DNA from: Treponema_C sp050937815
Lineage (GTDB): Bacteria; Spirochaetota; Spirochaetia; Treponematales; Treponemataceae
DNA: 64,000 nucleotides
Assembly (NCBI RefSeq): GCF_050937815.1
Contig: NZ_JACDIJ010000009.1
Span: forward strand, 26,188 to 90,187
Reading direction: 5' to 3'
Positions 1 to 8,515 of the stretch are shown here, piece by piece (position 1 is the stretch's first letter; each line of letters opens with the position of its first letter). A program made the position numbers and the translations under genes. The notes beneath the pieces were generated by a model that ran no database searches, was not told the DNA's origin, and worked only from the letters and a program-made list of their open reading frames with translations.

Positions 1-40
1 TGGAACGAATCGGCGCTTCGTTAAAATAAACGAGGTAAGC

Positions 41-86
41 GGGCTATTATAAACTTTCAAACGTGAGTTTATAATAGCCCTTTTTT
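41..86 (+). terminator. Rho-independent terminator of an upstream plus-strand gene
   Basis: A 15-bp perfect inverted repeat (GGGCTATTATAAACT / AGTTTATAATAGCCC) with a short loop is followed by six T on the plus strand. The tail of a plus-strand reading frame (ending ...GASLK, stop at 27-29) precedes it, so it probably ends a gene lying left of the window. It also overlaps the stop codon of the minus-strand regulator, but on that strand no T run follows. Confidence 0.75.
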
Positions 87-721
87 ACTTTTATAAGCGA
101 TTCGGGTCTGTGAGCCGCTTGTTGCAAAATACAGTTTATTCTGTGTATATACGTGTACAATGTTTTTGTATGTGCATCCGTATGTATACCCCAGAGTGCA
201 AAACTCATTTCTTCCAAAGACAGGGCTTGTTCCGCCTTGCGTTTTAAAAGGCTGTACAGTTTTTTTTCCGCAGGTCTGAATTCTTCCGGCGGGTTTTTTA
301 AAAGCTCTATTTTATTTGCCGCATTTTTAAGTATTGTTTCTATCTTTTTTTTTGTTTCGCAGCTGCACTGTTTGTTTTGAAAAACGGGAATACTCAGTTT
401 GTGTATATTTTGTGCATCATATAAAAATATCATAAAATCGAATTTGTCGAAAAAAATACTTGCACGGATATAAGGTTCTATTTGGGTGTTTTTATCGGCA
501 AAAATAAAAAAATCTCTGTCCAAAATAATGCAGTCGGGAACTTTGCAGCGGATTTCTTTAAATAAGGCGCTTAAATTCCATACGGTTTTACATGTACAGT
601 TTTCATAGGAAAGCGCATAGCGTAAGAGTCCTTTTAATCCGTTTTTTTTACACAATAAAAGAAAATACAAAACCTGCGGCTCTTCCAATACTTTAGCCCG
701 CGAAATTAAGCGCTTGACCAA
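47..721 (-). CDS. Winged-helix (OmpR-type C-terminal domain) DNA-binding protein
   Basis: 224-residue protein whose last ~75 residues (about 147-222) have the OmpR/PhoB winged-helix pattern: E-K-x-L-Y-S-L-L, a recognition-helix region, an LYTYIHRI segment and a closing KGYYKL beta hairpin. The first ~140 residues (alternating strands and helices, with FDFMIFLYD) could be a degenerate receiver-like domain, but no phospho-acceptor motif is obvious. The likely start is TTG at 721 without a clear Shine-Dalgarno sequence, so the true N-terminus is uncertain. It lies alone, divergent from the tRNA. Probably a transcription regulator; its targets cannot be inferred. Confidence 0.6.
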   Translation of the reverse strand: MVKRLISRAKVLEEPQVLYFLLLCKKNGLKGLLRYALSYENCTCKTVWNLSALFKEIRCKVPDCIILDRDFFIFADKNTQIEPYIRASIFFDKFDFMIFLYDAQNIHKLSIPVFQNKQCSCETKKKIETILKNAANKIELLKNPPEEFRPAEKKLYSLLKRKAEQALSLEEMSFALWGIHTDAHTKTLYTYIHRINCILQQAAHRPESLIKVKKGYYKLTFESL

Positions 722-742
722 AATACTGCTATATGATATCTT
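714..742 (+). promoter_or_regulatory. Sigma70 promoter for tRNA-Val
   Basis: TTGACC (714-719), a 17-bp spacer and TATCTT (737-742). The predicted start near 749 lies a few bases before the mature tRNA. It overlaps the first codons of the divergent regulator gene. Confidence 0.55.
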
Positions 743-755
743 TAGCGGTATGTAC

Positions 756-829
756 GGGCGATTAGCTCAGCTGGTTAGAGTACTACCTTGACATGGTAGG
801 GGTCACTGGTTCGATCCCAGTATCGCCCA
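756..829 (+). tRNA. tRNA-Val (anticodon GAC)
   Basis: Complete cloverleaf: acceptor GGGCGAT pairs with ATCGCCC and is followed by discriminator A. The D arm is GCTC...GAGT, the anticodon stem CTACC/GGTAG encloses loop TTGACAT, and the T arm carries GGTTCGATCC. Anticodon GAC (790-792) reads GUC valine codons. CCA is not encoded and must be added enzymatically. Confidence 0.96.
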
Positions 830-882
830 TCCGTATTATTCATTATACCACAAGATTTGCAGTTTCACTACAATTTTATAAT

Positions 883-919
883 AAAAAAGGCTAAAAACTG
901 GAGTTTTTAGCCTTTTTTT
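883..919 (-). terminator. Terminator of efp (bidirectional)
   Basis: Near-perfect inverted repeat AAAAAAGGCTAAAAACT / AGTTTTTAGCCTTTTTT just beyond the efp stop. Read on either strand it gives a hairpin with a flanking T run, so it can end efp on the minus strand and read-through from the tRNA on the plus strand. Confidence 0.85.
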
Positions 920-925
920 AACCGT

Positions 926-1489
926 TTATTTATTTACACGCTCCACATAATCGTTTGTTTCCGTATTAACAAGGATTTTTTCGTCCTGTTTTATAAATAA
1001 GGGGACGCGCACGGTTAAACCCGTTTCGGTAACGACAGGCTTGGTTGCACCCGATACGGTATCTCCTTTAACGTAATTTTCGCTTTCGGCAACGGTAAAC
1101 ACCATTTTTTGCGGAATTTTAACGTCGATGGGTTCGTCGTCCCAAAGCAAAATGGGATACACTTCGCCTTCTTTAAGATAATACTTTAAATTTTCGTTTA
1201 AATCTTCGGGAACATTAATACTGTCGAAGCTGACGGTATTCATAAAGATGTGGTTGTCGCCGTCCGAATATTGGTATTGTCCGTCTACGGTTTCCACTGT
1301 TGCGTCTTCGACAAGGTCGGGGGTTTTAATGGTTTGCGTTAAAACCGAACCGTCTTTTAAGTTTTTCATTTTAACTCGGGCAAAAGCCGTTCCCTTTCCC
1401 GGATTTACAAATTCGCGTTCAACTACTAAAAAGGGTGCGTTTTTAATAAGCAAAACCGTCCCTTTGGCGATATCGCCGCCTCTAATCAT
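926..1489 (-). CDS. efp: Elongation factor P
   Basis: 187-residue EF-P, full length for the family. EF-P binds between the P and E sites and relieves ribosome stalling at polyproline. Domain order is KOW-like (1-60), OB (about 65-125) and a C-terminal OB domain (about 130-187). The loop PGKGTAFAR near residue 31 carries the lysine that is beta-lysylated in proteobacteria; no modification gene is visible here. The ATG is preceded by GAGAGGAAA. It is a single-gene unit with its own promoter and terminator. Confidence 0.95.
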   Translation of the reverse strand: MIRGGDIAKGTVLLIKNAPFLVVEREFVNPGKGTAFARVKMKNLKDGSVLTQTIKTPDLVEDATVETVDGQYQYSDGDNHIFMNTVSFDSINVPEDLNENLKYYLKEGEVYPILLWDDEPIDVKIPQKMVFTVAESENYVKGDTVSGATKPVVTETGLTVRVPLFIKQDEKILVNTETNDYVERVNK

Positions 1490-1518
1490 TGTTTTCCTCT
1501 CAAAAAATAATATGCTTT

Positions 1519-1547
1519 ATTATAATGAATTTTATCTGCCGTTGCAA
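1519..1547 (-). promoter_or_regulatory. efp promoter
   Basis: On the minus strand: TTGCAA (1547-1542), a 17-bp spacer, TATAAT (1524-1519). The predicted start near 1512 gives a ~22-nt leader containing the Shine-Dalgarno sequence. Confidence 0.6.
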
Positions 1548-1574
1548 CAGATTACAAAAAGGTTTGCTTTTAAA

Positions 1575-2570
1575 TCAGTTTCGGTGGATTTTCCAACAGC
1601 GGTGGATACGCTTGTTTCGGAAGTCTTCGGGGATTGTTTTTTCGCTTATGTCGCTGACGCTGAAAGGATGCGGGTGCAGGCTGCGTAAAGCGTTTTCGTC
1701 AAAGGTAAGACTGCGGCTGTTTGTCGAAAAATAAAGTATACCGCCTTTGTTTAAGCGGCTTAGGCACAGGGAAACTAAAAGAGGCCAATCGCGGTTTATG
1801 TCGAGGACGGTATCGGTTTTTTTTGAATTAGAAAAAGTCGGCGGATCGAGGACGATGATATCCCATACTTGCGCACTGCGCCGCAAAAAACCGAATACAT
1901 CGCTTTGAATAAGTTTAAAACGAGTTGTATCGGTAAATCCGTTAAGTGCAAGGTTGTGCCGTGCGCGCTCCAAATAGGGGACGGATAAATCCACGGAATC
2001 GACGCGCGATGCTCCGCCTGCGGCCGCGTATACGCTAAAACTGCCGGTATAACAAAAAAGGTTTAAAACACTTTTATTCTTTGCTTCGGTACGCACCGTA
2101 TCGCGTAAAATTCGGTGATCGAAAAACAAACCCGTATCGACATATGAACAAAGGTTAACCGAAAACAAAAGACCGCCTTCCCGTATACGGATACACACAT
2201 CATTTTCCGCTTGTTTTGCATATTGTGCCGCTTCGGTTTGTCTGTTTTTTTGCCTCCGGCGGCGTTTTACGAATATATGTTCCGGTAAAACGTTTAAGGT
2301 TTTCAAAGCCGTTTTTTGCATCGCTTCAAGCCATAAGGTTTCTTCCGTTTTATCTTTTTCGTAGGGGCGCTCGTATAAATACAGCACAAGATAAACGGTA
2401 CCGTTTATGTCTTCATAGCGGTCGAGGCAAAGCGGAATTTCGGGAATATCGCGATCGTATAAGCGGTATGCATAGACTGCCGTTCGGCGCGCCCATTTTT
2501 TCAAATGGCGCTCGCGTTTACAAAGCCGGTTTGCAAACATAAGGGTTTGGGCGGCCGTTTTTGAGTCCAT
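1575..2570 (-). CDS. RlmK-type 23S rRNA methyltransferase family protein
   Basis: 331-residue SAM-dependent methyltransferase. The C-terminal half contains motif I NLFCYTGSFSVYAAAGG, the acidic VDSVDLS turn, and LDPPTFSNSK followed by a DxNRD...FSTNSR block and a terminal RNKRIHRCW. That pattern matches the C-terminal (RlmK) half of proteobacterial RlmL, which makes m7G2069 in 23S rRNA; the RlmL N-terminal half is absent. The frame is open upstream into rex, but the ATG at 2570, 2 bp after the rex stop, is the sensible start. It probably shares a transcript with rex. Family assignment is strong; the exact target base is inferred. Confidence 0.8.
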   Translation of the reverse strand: MDSKTAAQTLMFANRLCKRERHLKKWARRTAVYAYRLYDRDIPEIPLCLDRYEDINGTVYLVLYLYERPYEKDKTEETLWLEAMQKTALKTLNVLPEHIFVKRRRRQKNRQTEAAQYAKQAENDVCIRIREGGLLFSVNLCSYVDTGLFFDHRILRDTVRTEAKNKSVLNLFCYTGSFSVYAAAGGASRVDSVDLSVPYLERARHNLALNGFTDTTRFKLIQSDVFGFLRRSAQVWDIIVLDPPTFSNSKKTDTVLDINRDWPLLVSLCLSRLNKGGILYFSTNSRSLTFDENALRSLHPHPFSVSDISEKTIPEDFRNKRIHRCWKIHRN

Positions 2571-2572
2571 AT

Positions 2573-3223
2573 CTATTTTTTTATGCGGTGCGGCTTTGTA
2601 TTGTTGAGCATAAGGCTGAGCATCGCATAGCCGGACGTTAAATCTTCGCGCTGGCAAACGACTCCGCGCGGCAATTTGAGCTTTACGTTTGTAAAATTCC
2701 AAATTGCCTTTATGCTGGTTTGGGTTACCCTGTCGGCGGTTTCCTGTGCATAGGCTGAAGGAACCGTGATAATGGCTATGGTAGCTTTTAGGTTGTTGAC
2801 TTGTTCTTTAAGCGTTTCAAGTGAAAAAACGGGAACGCCGTGAATGCTGCTTCCTATTTTGCGCACATCGGTGTCGAAAGCCGCGACAAAGTTCAAGCCG
2901 TGAAACTGGAATTCCTGATATCCGGTAAGGGCGGTTGCCAAATTTCCGGCACCGATAATAATGGCGTTTTTTTGTTTATCCCAGCCTAAAAAATGCTCGA
3001 TGGCCGCTATCAAAGCCGCAACCGGATAGCCTTTTTTCGGTTTTCCGACAATACCGGTAATGGCTAAATCTTTTCGTACCTGTATGGGTTCCAAATCCAG
3101 TTCTTGGGCAATAACGGTACCCGAAATAAACTCATATCCTTCGCTTTGCACGTTTTTTATGATATGTAAATAAGAAGGCAGGCGGCGGATTGAAGGCGTT
3201 GCCGGTATTTTTTGTCTTACCAA
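2573..3223 (-). CDS. rex: Redox-sensing transcriptional repressor Rex
   Basis: 216-residue Rex. The N-terminal winged helix (1-80) has SRR-type residues RRLPSYLHII and IQVRKDLA; a Rossmann NAD(H)-binding domain follows with GAGNLATAL near 92 and an AAFDTD turn; a C-terminal swap helix completes it. Rex senses the NADH/NAD+ ratio and represses fermentative genes when NADH is low. The start appears to be TTG at 3223, supported by GGGAG seven bases upstream. The methyltransferase follows 2 bp later. A lone TTGTGAA half-site lies upstream at 3276-3282. Confidence 0.94.
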   Translation of the reverse strand: MVRQKIPATPSIRRLPSYLHIIKNVQSEGYEFISGTVIAQELDLEPIQVRKDLAITGIVGKPKKGYPVAALIAAIEHFLGWDKQKNAIIIGAGNLATALTGYQEFQFHGLNFVAAFDTDVRKIGSSIHGVPVFSLETLKEQVNNLKATIAIITVPSAYAQETADRVTQTSIKAIWNFTNVKLKLPRGVVCQREDLTSGYAMLSLMLNNTKPHRIKK

Positions 3224-3393
3224 AATAGGCTCCCTATAATAAAGTTTCTTTGTAGTATACAGTAAAAACGCAAAATTGTGAAGAGGCGGAAAGTATAATA
3301 TATATCACGCGATTTTAAAAATCGTTTTTTCTAAACTTTAATTATGCGAATTCCGAAAATTAAAGTACGGGTAACCGGACAGGGAGGCTTATA

Positions 3394-3807
3394 ATGAACG
3401 GTCTTACACGGACTTTGGATATTCTTCATCGCGCACTTGATGTGAATGCACTGCGCTATCAGATTACGGCGCATAACTTGACAAATGCCGAAACGCCGAA
3501 TTATAAGCGTACCGAAGTTAATTTTGAAAGTCAGCTTAAACGGGCTTTCGAATCGGAAAAAACGGCTCAAGATCATGCACGGCTTATTACAAGCGATCCG
3601 CGTCATATAAGCAACGACACCTTTATCGATTATCGCACCGTTGAGCCAAGACGTGTAACCGATTATTGGAGTACGGTACAGCCGAACGGCAGCAATGTCG
3701 ATCCGGAACAGGAAGCTATGAATGTTTTGAAAACCCAAATGACGTATCAATTATTAAGTCAGCTGACGGGTTTTCATTTTTCACAGGCAAAGGTTATTTT
3801 AAAGTAG
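3394..3807 (+). CDS. flgB: Flagellar basal-body rod protein FlgB
   Basis: 137-residue proximal rod protein. The N-terminal rod motif (ALRYQITAHNLTNAETPNYKR, residues about 20-40) is the FlgBCFG signature, and the C-terminal helix contains MNVLKTQMTYQLLSQ. A strong GGGAGG precedes the ATG. FlgB sits at the base of the periplasmic flagellar rod next to FliE/FliF. It is the first gene of the eight-gene basal body/export operon. The 170 bp between rex and flgB hold a TATAAT (3294-3299) and a small CGATTT-TAA-AAATCG hairpin but no convincing -35. Confidence 0.96.
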   Translation: MNGLTRTLDILHRALDVNALRYQITAHNLTNAETPNYKRTEVNFESQLKRAFESEKTAQDHARLITSDPRHISNDTFIDYRTVEPRRVTDYWSTVQPNGSNVDPEQEAMNVLKTQMTYQLLSQLTGFHFSQAKVILK

Positions 3808-3862
3808 GTGCAAAGCCGGCTTAAAGCAGCCGAAAAATCGGCTTAAAGTAAAGAGGTAGGAT

Positions 3863-4318
3863 ATGGGACTTTTTTCAAGTATAAATATTGCGGCAACGGG
3901 TTTAAGCGCACAGCGTTTCAGATCCGACGTTATATCCGATAATATTGCAAACGTATCGACAACCCGCACGCAGGACGGCGGTCCTTTTAAACGTTCGCGC
4001 GTTATTTTAGCGTCGGCTCAAAAAAAACCGACGTTCCGCAGTCCCTTTGTGCCTGAAAGTTTGGATAAGGGAATAGGCGAGGGGGTGCGCGTTATGAGAG
4101 TCGAAAAAGATACCTCTGCGGGAACCTTGCTTTACGATCCGACACATCCGGATGCCATTCAATCCGGTCCGAACGCCGGCTATGTCGAACTTCCGAACGT
4201 AAACATTGTAAACGAAATGGTGGATTTGATTTCCGCGTCGCGTGCATATGAAGCGAATACAACGGTTATTCAGGGAGCAAAAGAAATGTTTCAGCAAGCC
4301 CTTGTCATAGGTCAATAA
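3863..4318 (+). CDS. flgC: Flagellar basal-body rod protein FlgC
   Basis: 151-residue rod protein. The N-terminal motif GLSAQRFRSDVISDNIANVST and the C-terminal motif VELPNVNIVNEMVDLISASRAYEANTTVI are the hallmarks of FlgC. The ATG follows AGAGGTAGG. It lies 55 bp after flgB and assembles directly on FlgB in the rod. Confidence 0.97.
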   Translation: MGLFSSINIAATGLSAQRFRSDVISDNIANVSTTRTQDGGPFKRSRVILASAQKKPTFRSPFVPESLDKGIGEGVRVMRVEKDTSAGTLLYDPTHPDAIQSGPNAGYVELPNVNIVNEMVDLISASRAYEANTTVIQGAKEMFQQALVIGQ

Positions 4319-4347
4319 TCGCGGTACAATAAAGAAGGAGGGGATTC

Positions 4348-4689
4348 ATGATTGATGCGTTGAAGTTAATACGTTCGGATGCCGCACATATAGGAAGCGG
4401 CCCGATGGTTTTTTTAGCGGGGAAAAGTACGGTTTCGGCTTTTGAATCAAATCCGGGTAAAGCAAACCGTACCGCATTCGACCGTTACTTACTGGATGCG
4501 GTGCAATATGTAAATCAAAAGCAAATTGATGTTACCGATATGGAACAGCAGCTGGTAACGGATCCCGATTCCGTAGACCCGCACGATGTAACGATTGCAA
4601 TGGCTAAAGCGAATCTGTCGCTTTCCATCGCGCAAAATGTTATAAGCCGTCTTACGCAGGCATGGAACGAAATTACTTCCAACAGGTAG
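4348..4689 (+). CDS. fliE: Flagellar hook-basal body complex protein FliE
   Basis: 113-residue FliE, the adapter between the MS ring and the rod. The C-terminal half has the family pattern DVTDMEQQLVTDPDSVDPHDVTIAMAKANLSLSIAQNVISRLTQAWNEI. AAGGAGGGG precedes the ATG. It follows flgC by 29 bp. Confidence 0.95.
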   Translation: MIDALKLIRSDAAHIGSGPMVFLAGKSTVSAFESNPGKANRTAFDRYLLDAVQYVNQKQIDVTDMEQQLVTDPDSVDPHDVTIAMAKANLSLSIAQNVISRLTQAWNEITSNR

Positions 4690-4715
4690 ACAAATTCCGT
4701 AAACTGTGCTATAAT
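4687..4715 (+). promoter_or_regulatory. Possible internal promoter before fliF
   Basis: TAGACA (overlapping the fliE stop), a 17-bp spacer and TATAAT (4710-4715) in the 93-bp gap before fliF. It could uncouple fliF and the export genes from the rod genes. Confidence 0.4.
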
Positions 4716-4782
4716 AAGACATTATAAATTACAGAAGTAAGTTCGTTCACGGAAGCGGCTTTCGCTTTCGACGGGAGGGTGC

Positions 4783-6492
4783 ATGAACGAATGGCTCAAA
4801 AAGCTTTTTCTTCAAATTAAAGAGTTATGGTCAAAATGGACCTTAATTCAAAAACTTATTCTTATCGGAATTTTGGCGGCGCTTATCGTCGCCCTCATTT
4901 TTGTTTCCGTTTTTTCTTCACGTCCGACAACCGTTCCCCTGTTCAGCGTTCCGGTTACCGATCAAACGATACGCGACAAAATCGTGTACCGGCTTGCACA
5001 GGAGAATATTCAAACCCATGTAACCGATGCGGGTATGATTTCGGTTAACGACGAAGCGACCGCCCGCAGAATGCGTGCAATCCTCGTGCGTGAAGATTTG
5101 GTGCCGGGCAATGTCGATCCGTGGAATCTTTTCGATGTGGAGCGTTGGACGGTAACCGATTTACGGGAAAGCGTCAATTTACAGCGTTCCATTACGGCTC
5201 AAGTAACCCAGCATATCGAATCTTTGGACGAAATAGACCGTGCGGAAGTGGTACTCGGTATGCCGGAAAAAGCTTTGTTTACTGCGGATCAAAAGCCGAT
5301 AACCGCTAGTGTTATTTTGACGATAAAGCCGGGAAGCGATTTTGCTTCGAAGAAAAAAAAGGTTGAAGGCGTTCAAAAATTGCTTATGATGGCCGTTTCG
5401 GGCTTAAAACCCGAAAACATTACTATTGTCGATTCGGCCGGCGATGTTTTAAACGATTTTGACGGCATGGCGGAAATGGAACGTGTCGATATTATCGCAA
5501 AAGAGCAAATTCTTATTGCAAACCTTGAAGGCGCATACAGTAAAAAGATTCTTGAAACCCTCCAAAAGAATTTCGATAAGGACCGCGTGCGCAACTTGAA
5601 TATAAAAATCGATATGGATATGTCGAAAAAAGAGATCAATTCAACCGAATATTTTCCCTTTACGATGCGCCCCGACAACAAAGACACGCCTTACGACGAT
5701 TCGGAGCTTTTGGAATCCGTAACGATTTCCTCCCAAGTTATAGACAGAACATGGCGGGGTACCGGCTATAACCCCGAAGGTCCTGCCGGCCCGGAAGGAC
5801 AAAATCCTCCCGTATATTCCGATATGTCCAATTTATACGGTATCGATCAGCAGCGTTCCGAAACGCGCAATCAAGTTATAAACACTCGGCAAACGCAGGA
5901 AACAAAAAGTCCGGCTATCGACCGCGTAACCGTTTCGGTAAACATAGACGGTTTGTGGAAGCGTAAAACGGATCCGGAAACGGGTAAATTGCTGATAACG
6001 CCTGCCGGAAGCATCGAGCGCGAATACATTCCCGTACCCGCCGAAGATTTGGAAAAGGCAAAACTTTTGGTGCAGGATGCTATAGGGTATAACCGCGACC
6101 GCGGCGATTCGGTTACCGTTACGAATATTGCCGTTGACCGGAGCGCTCAGTTTGCCGCCGAAGACCTTGCCTATATGCGCGCCGAACAAACGCGGCGTAC
6201 CGTTCTTTTATCGGTTATCGGCGTCATAGCGGTGTTAATCGCCTTTATTTTATTCCGCATTATTTCGCGCGAAATGGAACGAAGACGGCGGCTTCGCGAA
6301 GAAGAATTGCTGCGCAAACACCAGCTTGAGCGTGAAAAAACGCTGTGGGAAGCCGAGCAGGCGGGAATGGAAGTTACTATGTCCGTTGAAGAACGCGAAC
6401 GCGCGGAACTTCAGGAAAGCGTTATGTCCATAGCGCGTGAGCATCCGGAAGATGTGGCGATGCTTATACGTACATGGCTTATGGAGGAATAA
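4783..6492 (+). CDS. fliF: Flagellar MS-ring protein FliF
   Basis: 569-residue MS-ring protein. One N-terminal membrane segment (about 24-46) is followed by the YscJ/FliF ring-building domain (about 50-230, with VPLFSVPVTDQ and RAEVVLGMPE), a variable periplasmic region, a second membrane segment (about 470-490), and a charged cytoplasmic tail ending in VAMLIRTWL, the FliG-binding helix. GGGAGGGTGC precedes the ATG. It overlaps no gene; fliG starts 2 bp after its stop. Confidence 0.97.
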   Translation: MNEWLKKLFLQIKELWSKWTLIQKLILIGILAALIVALIFVSVFSSRPTTVPLFSVPVTDQTIRDKIVYRLAQENIQTHVTDAGMISVNDEATARRMRAILVREDLVPGNVDPWNLFDVERWTVTDLRESVNLQRSITAQVTQHIESLDEIDRAEVVLGMPEKALFTADQKPITASVILTIKPGSDFASKKKKVEGVQKLLMMAVSGLKPENITIVDSAGDVLNDFDGMAEMERVDIIAKEQILIANLEGAYSKKILETLQKNFDKDRVRNLNIKIDMDMSKKEINSTEYFPFTMRPDNKDTPYDDSELLESVTISSQVIDRTWRGTGYNPEGPAGPEGQNPPVYSDMSNLYGIDQQRSETRNQVINTRQTQETKSPAIDRVTVSVNIDGLWKRKTDPETGKLLITPAGSIEREYIPVPAEDLEKAKLLVQDAIGYNRDRGDSVTVTNIAVDRSAQFAAEDLAYMRAEQTRRTVLLSVIGVIAVLIAFILFRIISREMERRRRLREEELLRKHQLEREKTLWEAEQAGMEVTMSVEERERAELQESVMSIAREHPEDVAMLIRTWLMEE

Positions 6493-6493
6493 G

Positions 6494-7558
6494 ATGGCGG
6501 GACCCCAATCAAAACCCGTTTCGACTGTAAGCGGCGGAGCTAAAAAAGGAAAAGATTATAAAAATCTCAACGGCCGTCAAAAAGCCGCTATTTTTATGGT
6601 TGCATTGGGAGCCGATATATCGGCCGAAATTTTTAAACATTTGCGCGAAGACGAGGTTGAAACCCTTACCTTCGAAATTGCCCGTTTCGATACCGTAGAC
6701 GCCGAATTAAAAGACGCCGTTTTGCGCGAATTCCAGGATTTGATTAAAGCGCAAAACTTTATTACTTCCGGCGGTATCGACTTTGCACGCGAGCTTTTGG
6801 AAAAATCTTTGGGAAGTCAAAAAGCCATCGATATTATTAACCGGTTGACAAGTTCTTTGCAAGTGCGTCCCTTTGACTTTATCCGCCGTACCGATCCGGC
6901 GCACCTTTTGAACTTTATTCAGCAGGAACATCCTCAAACAATCGCCCTTATTTTGGCTTATTTGGAACCGAATAAAGCTTCGATTATTTTACAAAATCTG
7001 CCCGATGAAATTCAAAGCGATGTTGCGCGCCGTATTGCGACGATGGACCGTACGTCGCCCGATGTTTTGCGTGAAGTCGAACGTGTTTTGGAAAAAAAGC
7101 TGTCCACCCTGTCGAGTGAAGACTATACGGCTGCAGGCGGTGTCGAAAGTATCGTCGAAATCTTAAACTTGGTTGACCGTTCTTCGGAAAAGTCCATCAT
7201 CGAATCTTTAGAAGAAGACGATCCCGATTTGGCCGAAGAAATTAAAAAGCGTATGTTCGTTTTCGAAGATATCGTTATGCTGGACGACCGCGCCATTCAA
7301 AAAGTTATGCGTGAAGTCGATACGCAGGAACTGGCGAAAGCGCTTAAAGCTGTCGATACTGAAGTACAGGATAAGATTTTCCGCAATATGTCCAAGCGCG
7401 CCGCAAGTATGCTGAAAGAAGATATGGAATTTATGGGACCGGTACGCTTAAAAGACGTTGAAGAAGCACAGCAAAAAATCGTATCCACAATCCGGCGCCT
7501 TGAAGACAGCGGCGAAATTGTTATTGCCCGCTCCGGAGAAGATGAACTTGTAGTGTAG
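6494..7558 (+). CDS. fliG: Flagellar motor switch protein FliG
   Basis: 354-residue rotor protein that couples stator torque to the C ring. The N-terminal domain begins NGRQKAAIFMVALGADIS; the middle domain has HPQTIALILAYLEPNKAS; the C-terminal torque helix has the charged LDDRAIQKVMREVDTQELAKALK. The frame is open 57 bp upstream into fliF, but the ATG at 6494 with GGAGGA inside the fliF end is the supported start, giving the normal family length. Confidence 0.97.
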   Translation: MAGPQSKPVSTVSGGAKKGKDYKNLNGRQKAAIFMVALGADISAEIFKHLREDEVETLTFEIARFDTVDAELKDAVLREFQDLIKAQNFITSGGIDFARELLEKSLGSQKAIDIINRLTSSLQVRPFDFIRRTDPAHLLNFIQQEHPQTIALILAYLEPNKASIILQNLPDEIQSDVARRIATMDRTSPDVLREVERVLEKKLSTLSSEDYTAAGGVESIVEILNLVDRSSEKSIIESLEEDDPDLAEEIKKRMFVFEDIVMLDDRAIQKVMREVDTQELAKALKAVDTEVQDKIFRNMSKRAASMLKEDMEFMGPVRLKDVEEAQQKIVSTIRRLEDSGEIVIARSGEDELVV

Positions 7559-7568
7559 GAGTAATGTT

Positions 7569-8501
7569 ATGGCGAAAACGGTTTTCCGTCCGACGGAAAT
7601 TACCAAATCCGATCAAAAGGTGCTGCTCAAGTTAAGCCATACCTTTGAAACCGAGCCCGAAGAACCGGAAGCGGAAGAAATCCCCGAATATGTCGGCCCT
7701 ACCGCAGATGATTTACGCCGCGAAGCGGAGCTTTTTAAAAAAAATTGGGAAACCGAAAAGCAAAAGCTGTTGGCGGATGCGGAAGTTGAAGCGCAGGAAA
7801 TCGTAAAAAAAGCCGAACAATCCGCCTTCGATGAAGTTAAACGAAAAACGGATCAAGCTGCGGTTATAAAAAAACAAGCCGAAGACGAGGCGGCCCGTAT
7901 CATTAAAGATGCGGAAAACCGTTCGCTGGATATTATACAGGAAGCCGAGCGGCGTTACGAAAAAAATGTCAGCGATGCCCGCAAAGAAGGTTTTGATAAG
8001 GGGCACGAAGACGGTTATCAAACCGGCCGCCAAGAAGTTTTGCGTCTTATAAACCGGCTTCATGTTATCGTTGAACGCACAATGGACAGGCGTAAAAATA
8101 TTTTGGAAGAAACCGAACAGCAAATTGTCGATTTGGTACTGCTCATTTCGCGAAAAGTCGTAAAAATTATATCGGAAAATCAGCGCAATGTTATTATGTC
8201 GAATGTGCTGCATGCTTTGCGCAAAGTAAAGGGGCGCGGAGATGTAACGATACGAGTTAACCTTGCCGATATGGATTTGACGAGCGAACATGTAAAAGAT
8301 TTTATAGAATCCGTAGAAAGTGTAAAAAGCATAACGATTGCCGAAGATTCGGCTGTCGATAAGGGCGGCTGTATCGTTGAAACCGATTTCGGATCGATCG
8401 ATGCGCGTATTTCAAGTCAACTTGCGGAACTTGAGCAAAAAATACTTGAAATTTCTCCCATAAGAAATATTTCCGGTGCCTCCGTCGTTGAGCGGGAATA
8501 G
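7569..8501 (+). CDS. fliH: Flagellar assembly protein FliH
   Basis: 310 residues. An acidic N-terminus leads into a long charged coiled coil (about 45-150, rich in EAE/KKAEDEA repeats), a glycine-spaced GFDKGHEDGYQTGRQ stretch, and a C-terminal FliH/YscL domain (about 180-290) with IDARISSQLAELEQ near the end. It regulates and tethers the FliI ATPase at the export gate. It lies between fliG and fliI with gaps of 10 and 14 bp. It is longer than enteric FliH, as is usual in spirochaetes. Confidence 0.9.
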   Translation: MAKTVFRPTEITKSDQKVLLKLSHTFETEPEEPEAEEIPEYVGPTADDLRREAELFKKNWETEKQKLLADAEVEAQEIVKKAEQSAFDEVKRKTDQAAVIKKQAEDEAARIIKDAENRSLDIIQEAERRYEKNVSDARKEGFDKGHEDGYQTGRQEVLRLINRLHVIVERTMDRRKNILEETEQQIVDLVLLISRKVVKIISENQRNVIMSNVLHALRKVKGRGDVTIRVNLADMDLTSEHVKDFIESVESVKSITIAEDSAVDKGGCIVETDFGSIDARISSQLAELEQKILEISPIRNISGASVVERE

Positions 8502-8515
8502 AGATTTTTAAGCTC

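Noticed and set aside
3276..3282. Rex operator upstream of rex
   Set aside because: Only one TTGTGAA half is present; the inverted TTCACAA half is missing at the expected spacing.
3310..3330. Terminator CGATTT-TAA-AAATCG followed by T6 between rex and flgB
   Set aside because: Stem is only six AT-rich pairs and no plus-strand gene precedes it; probably chance in an AT-rich promoter region.
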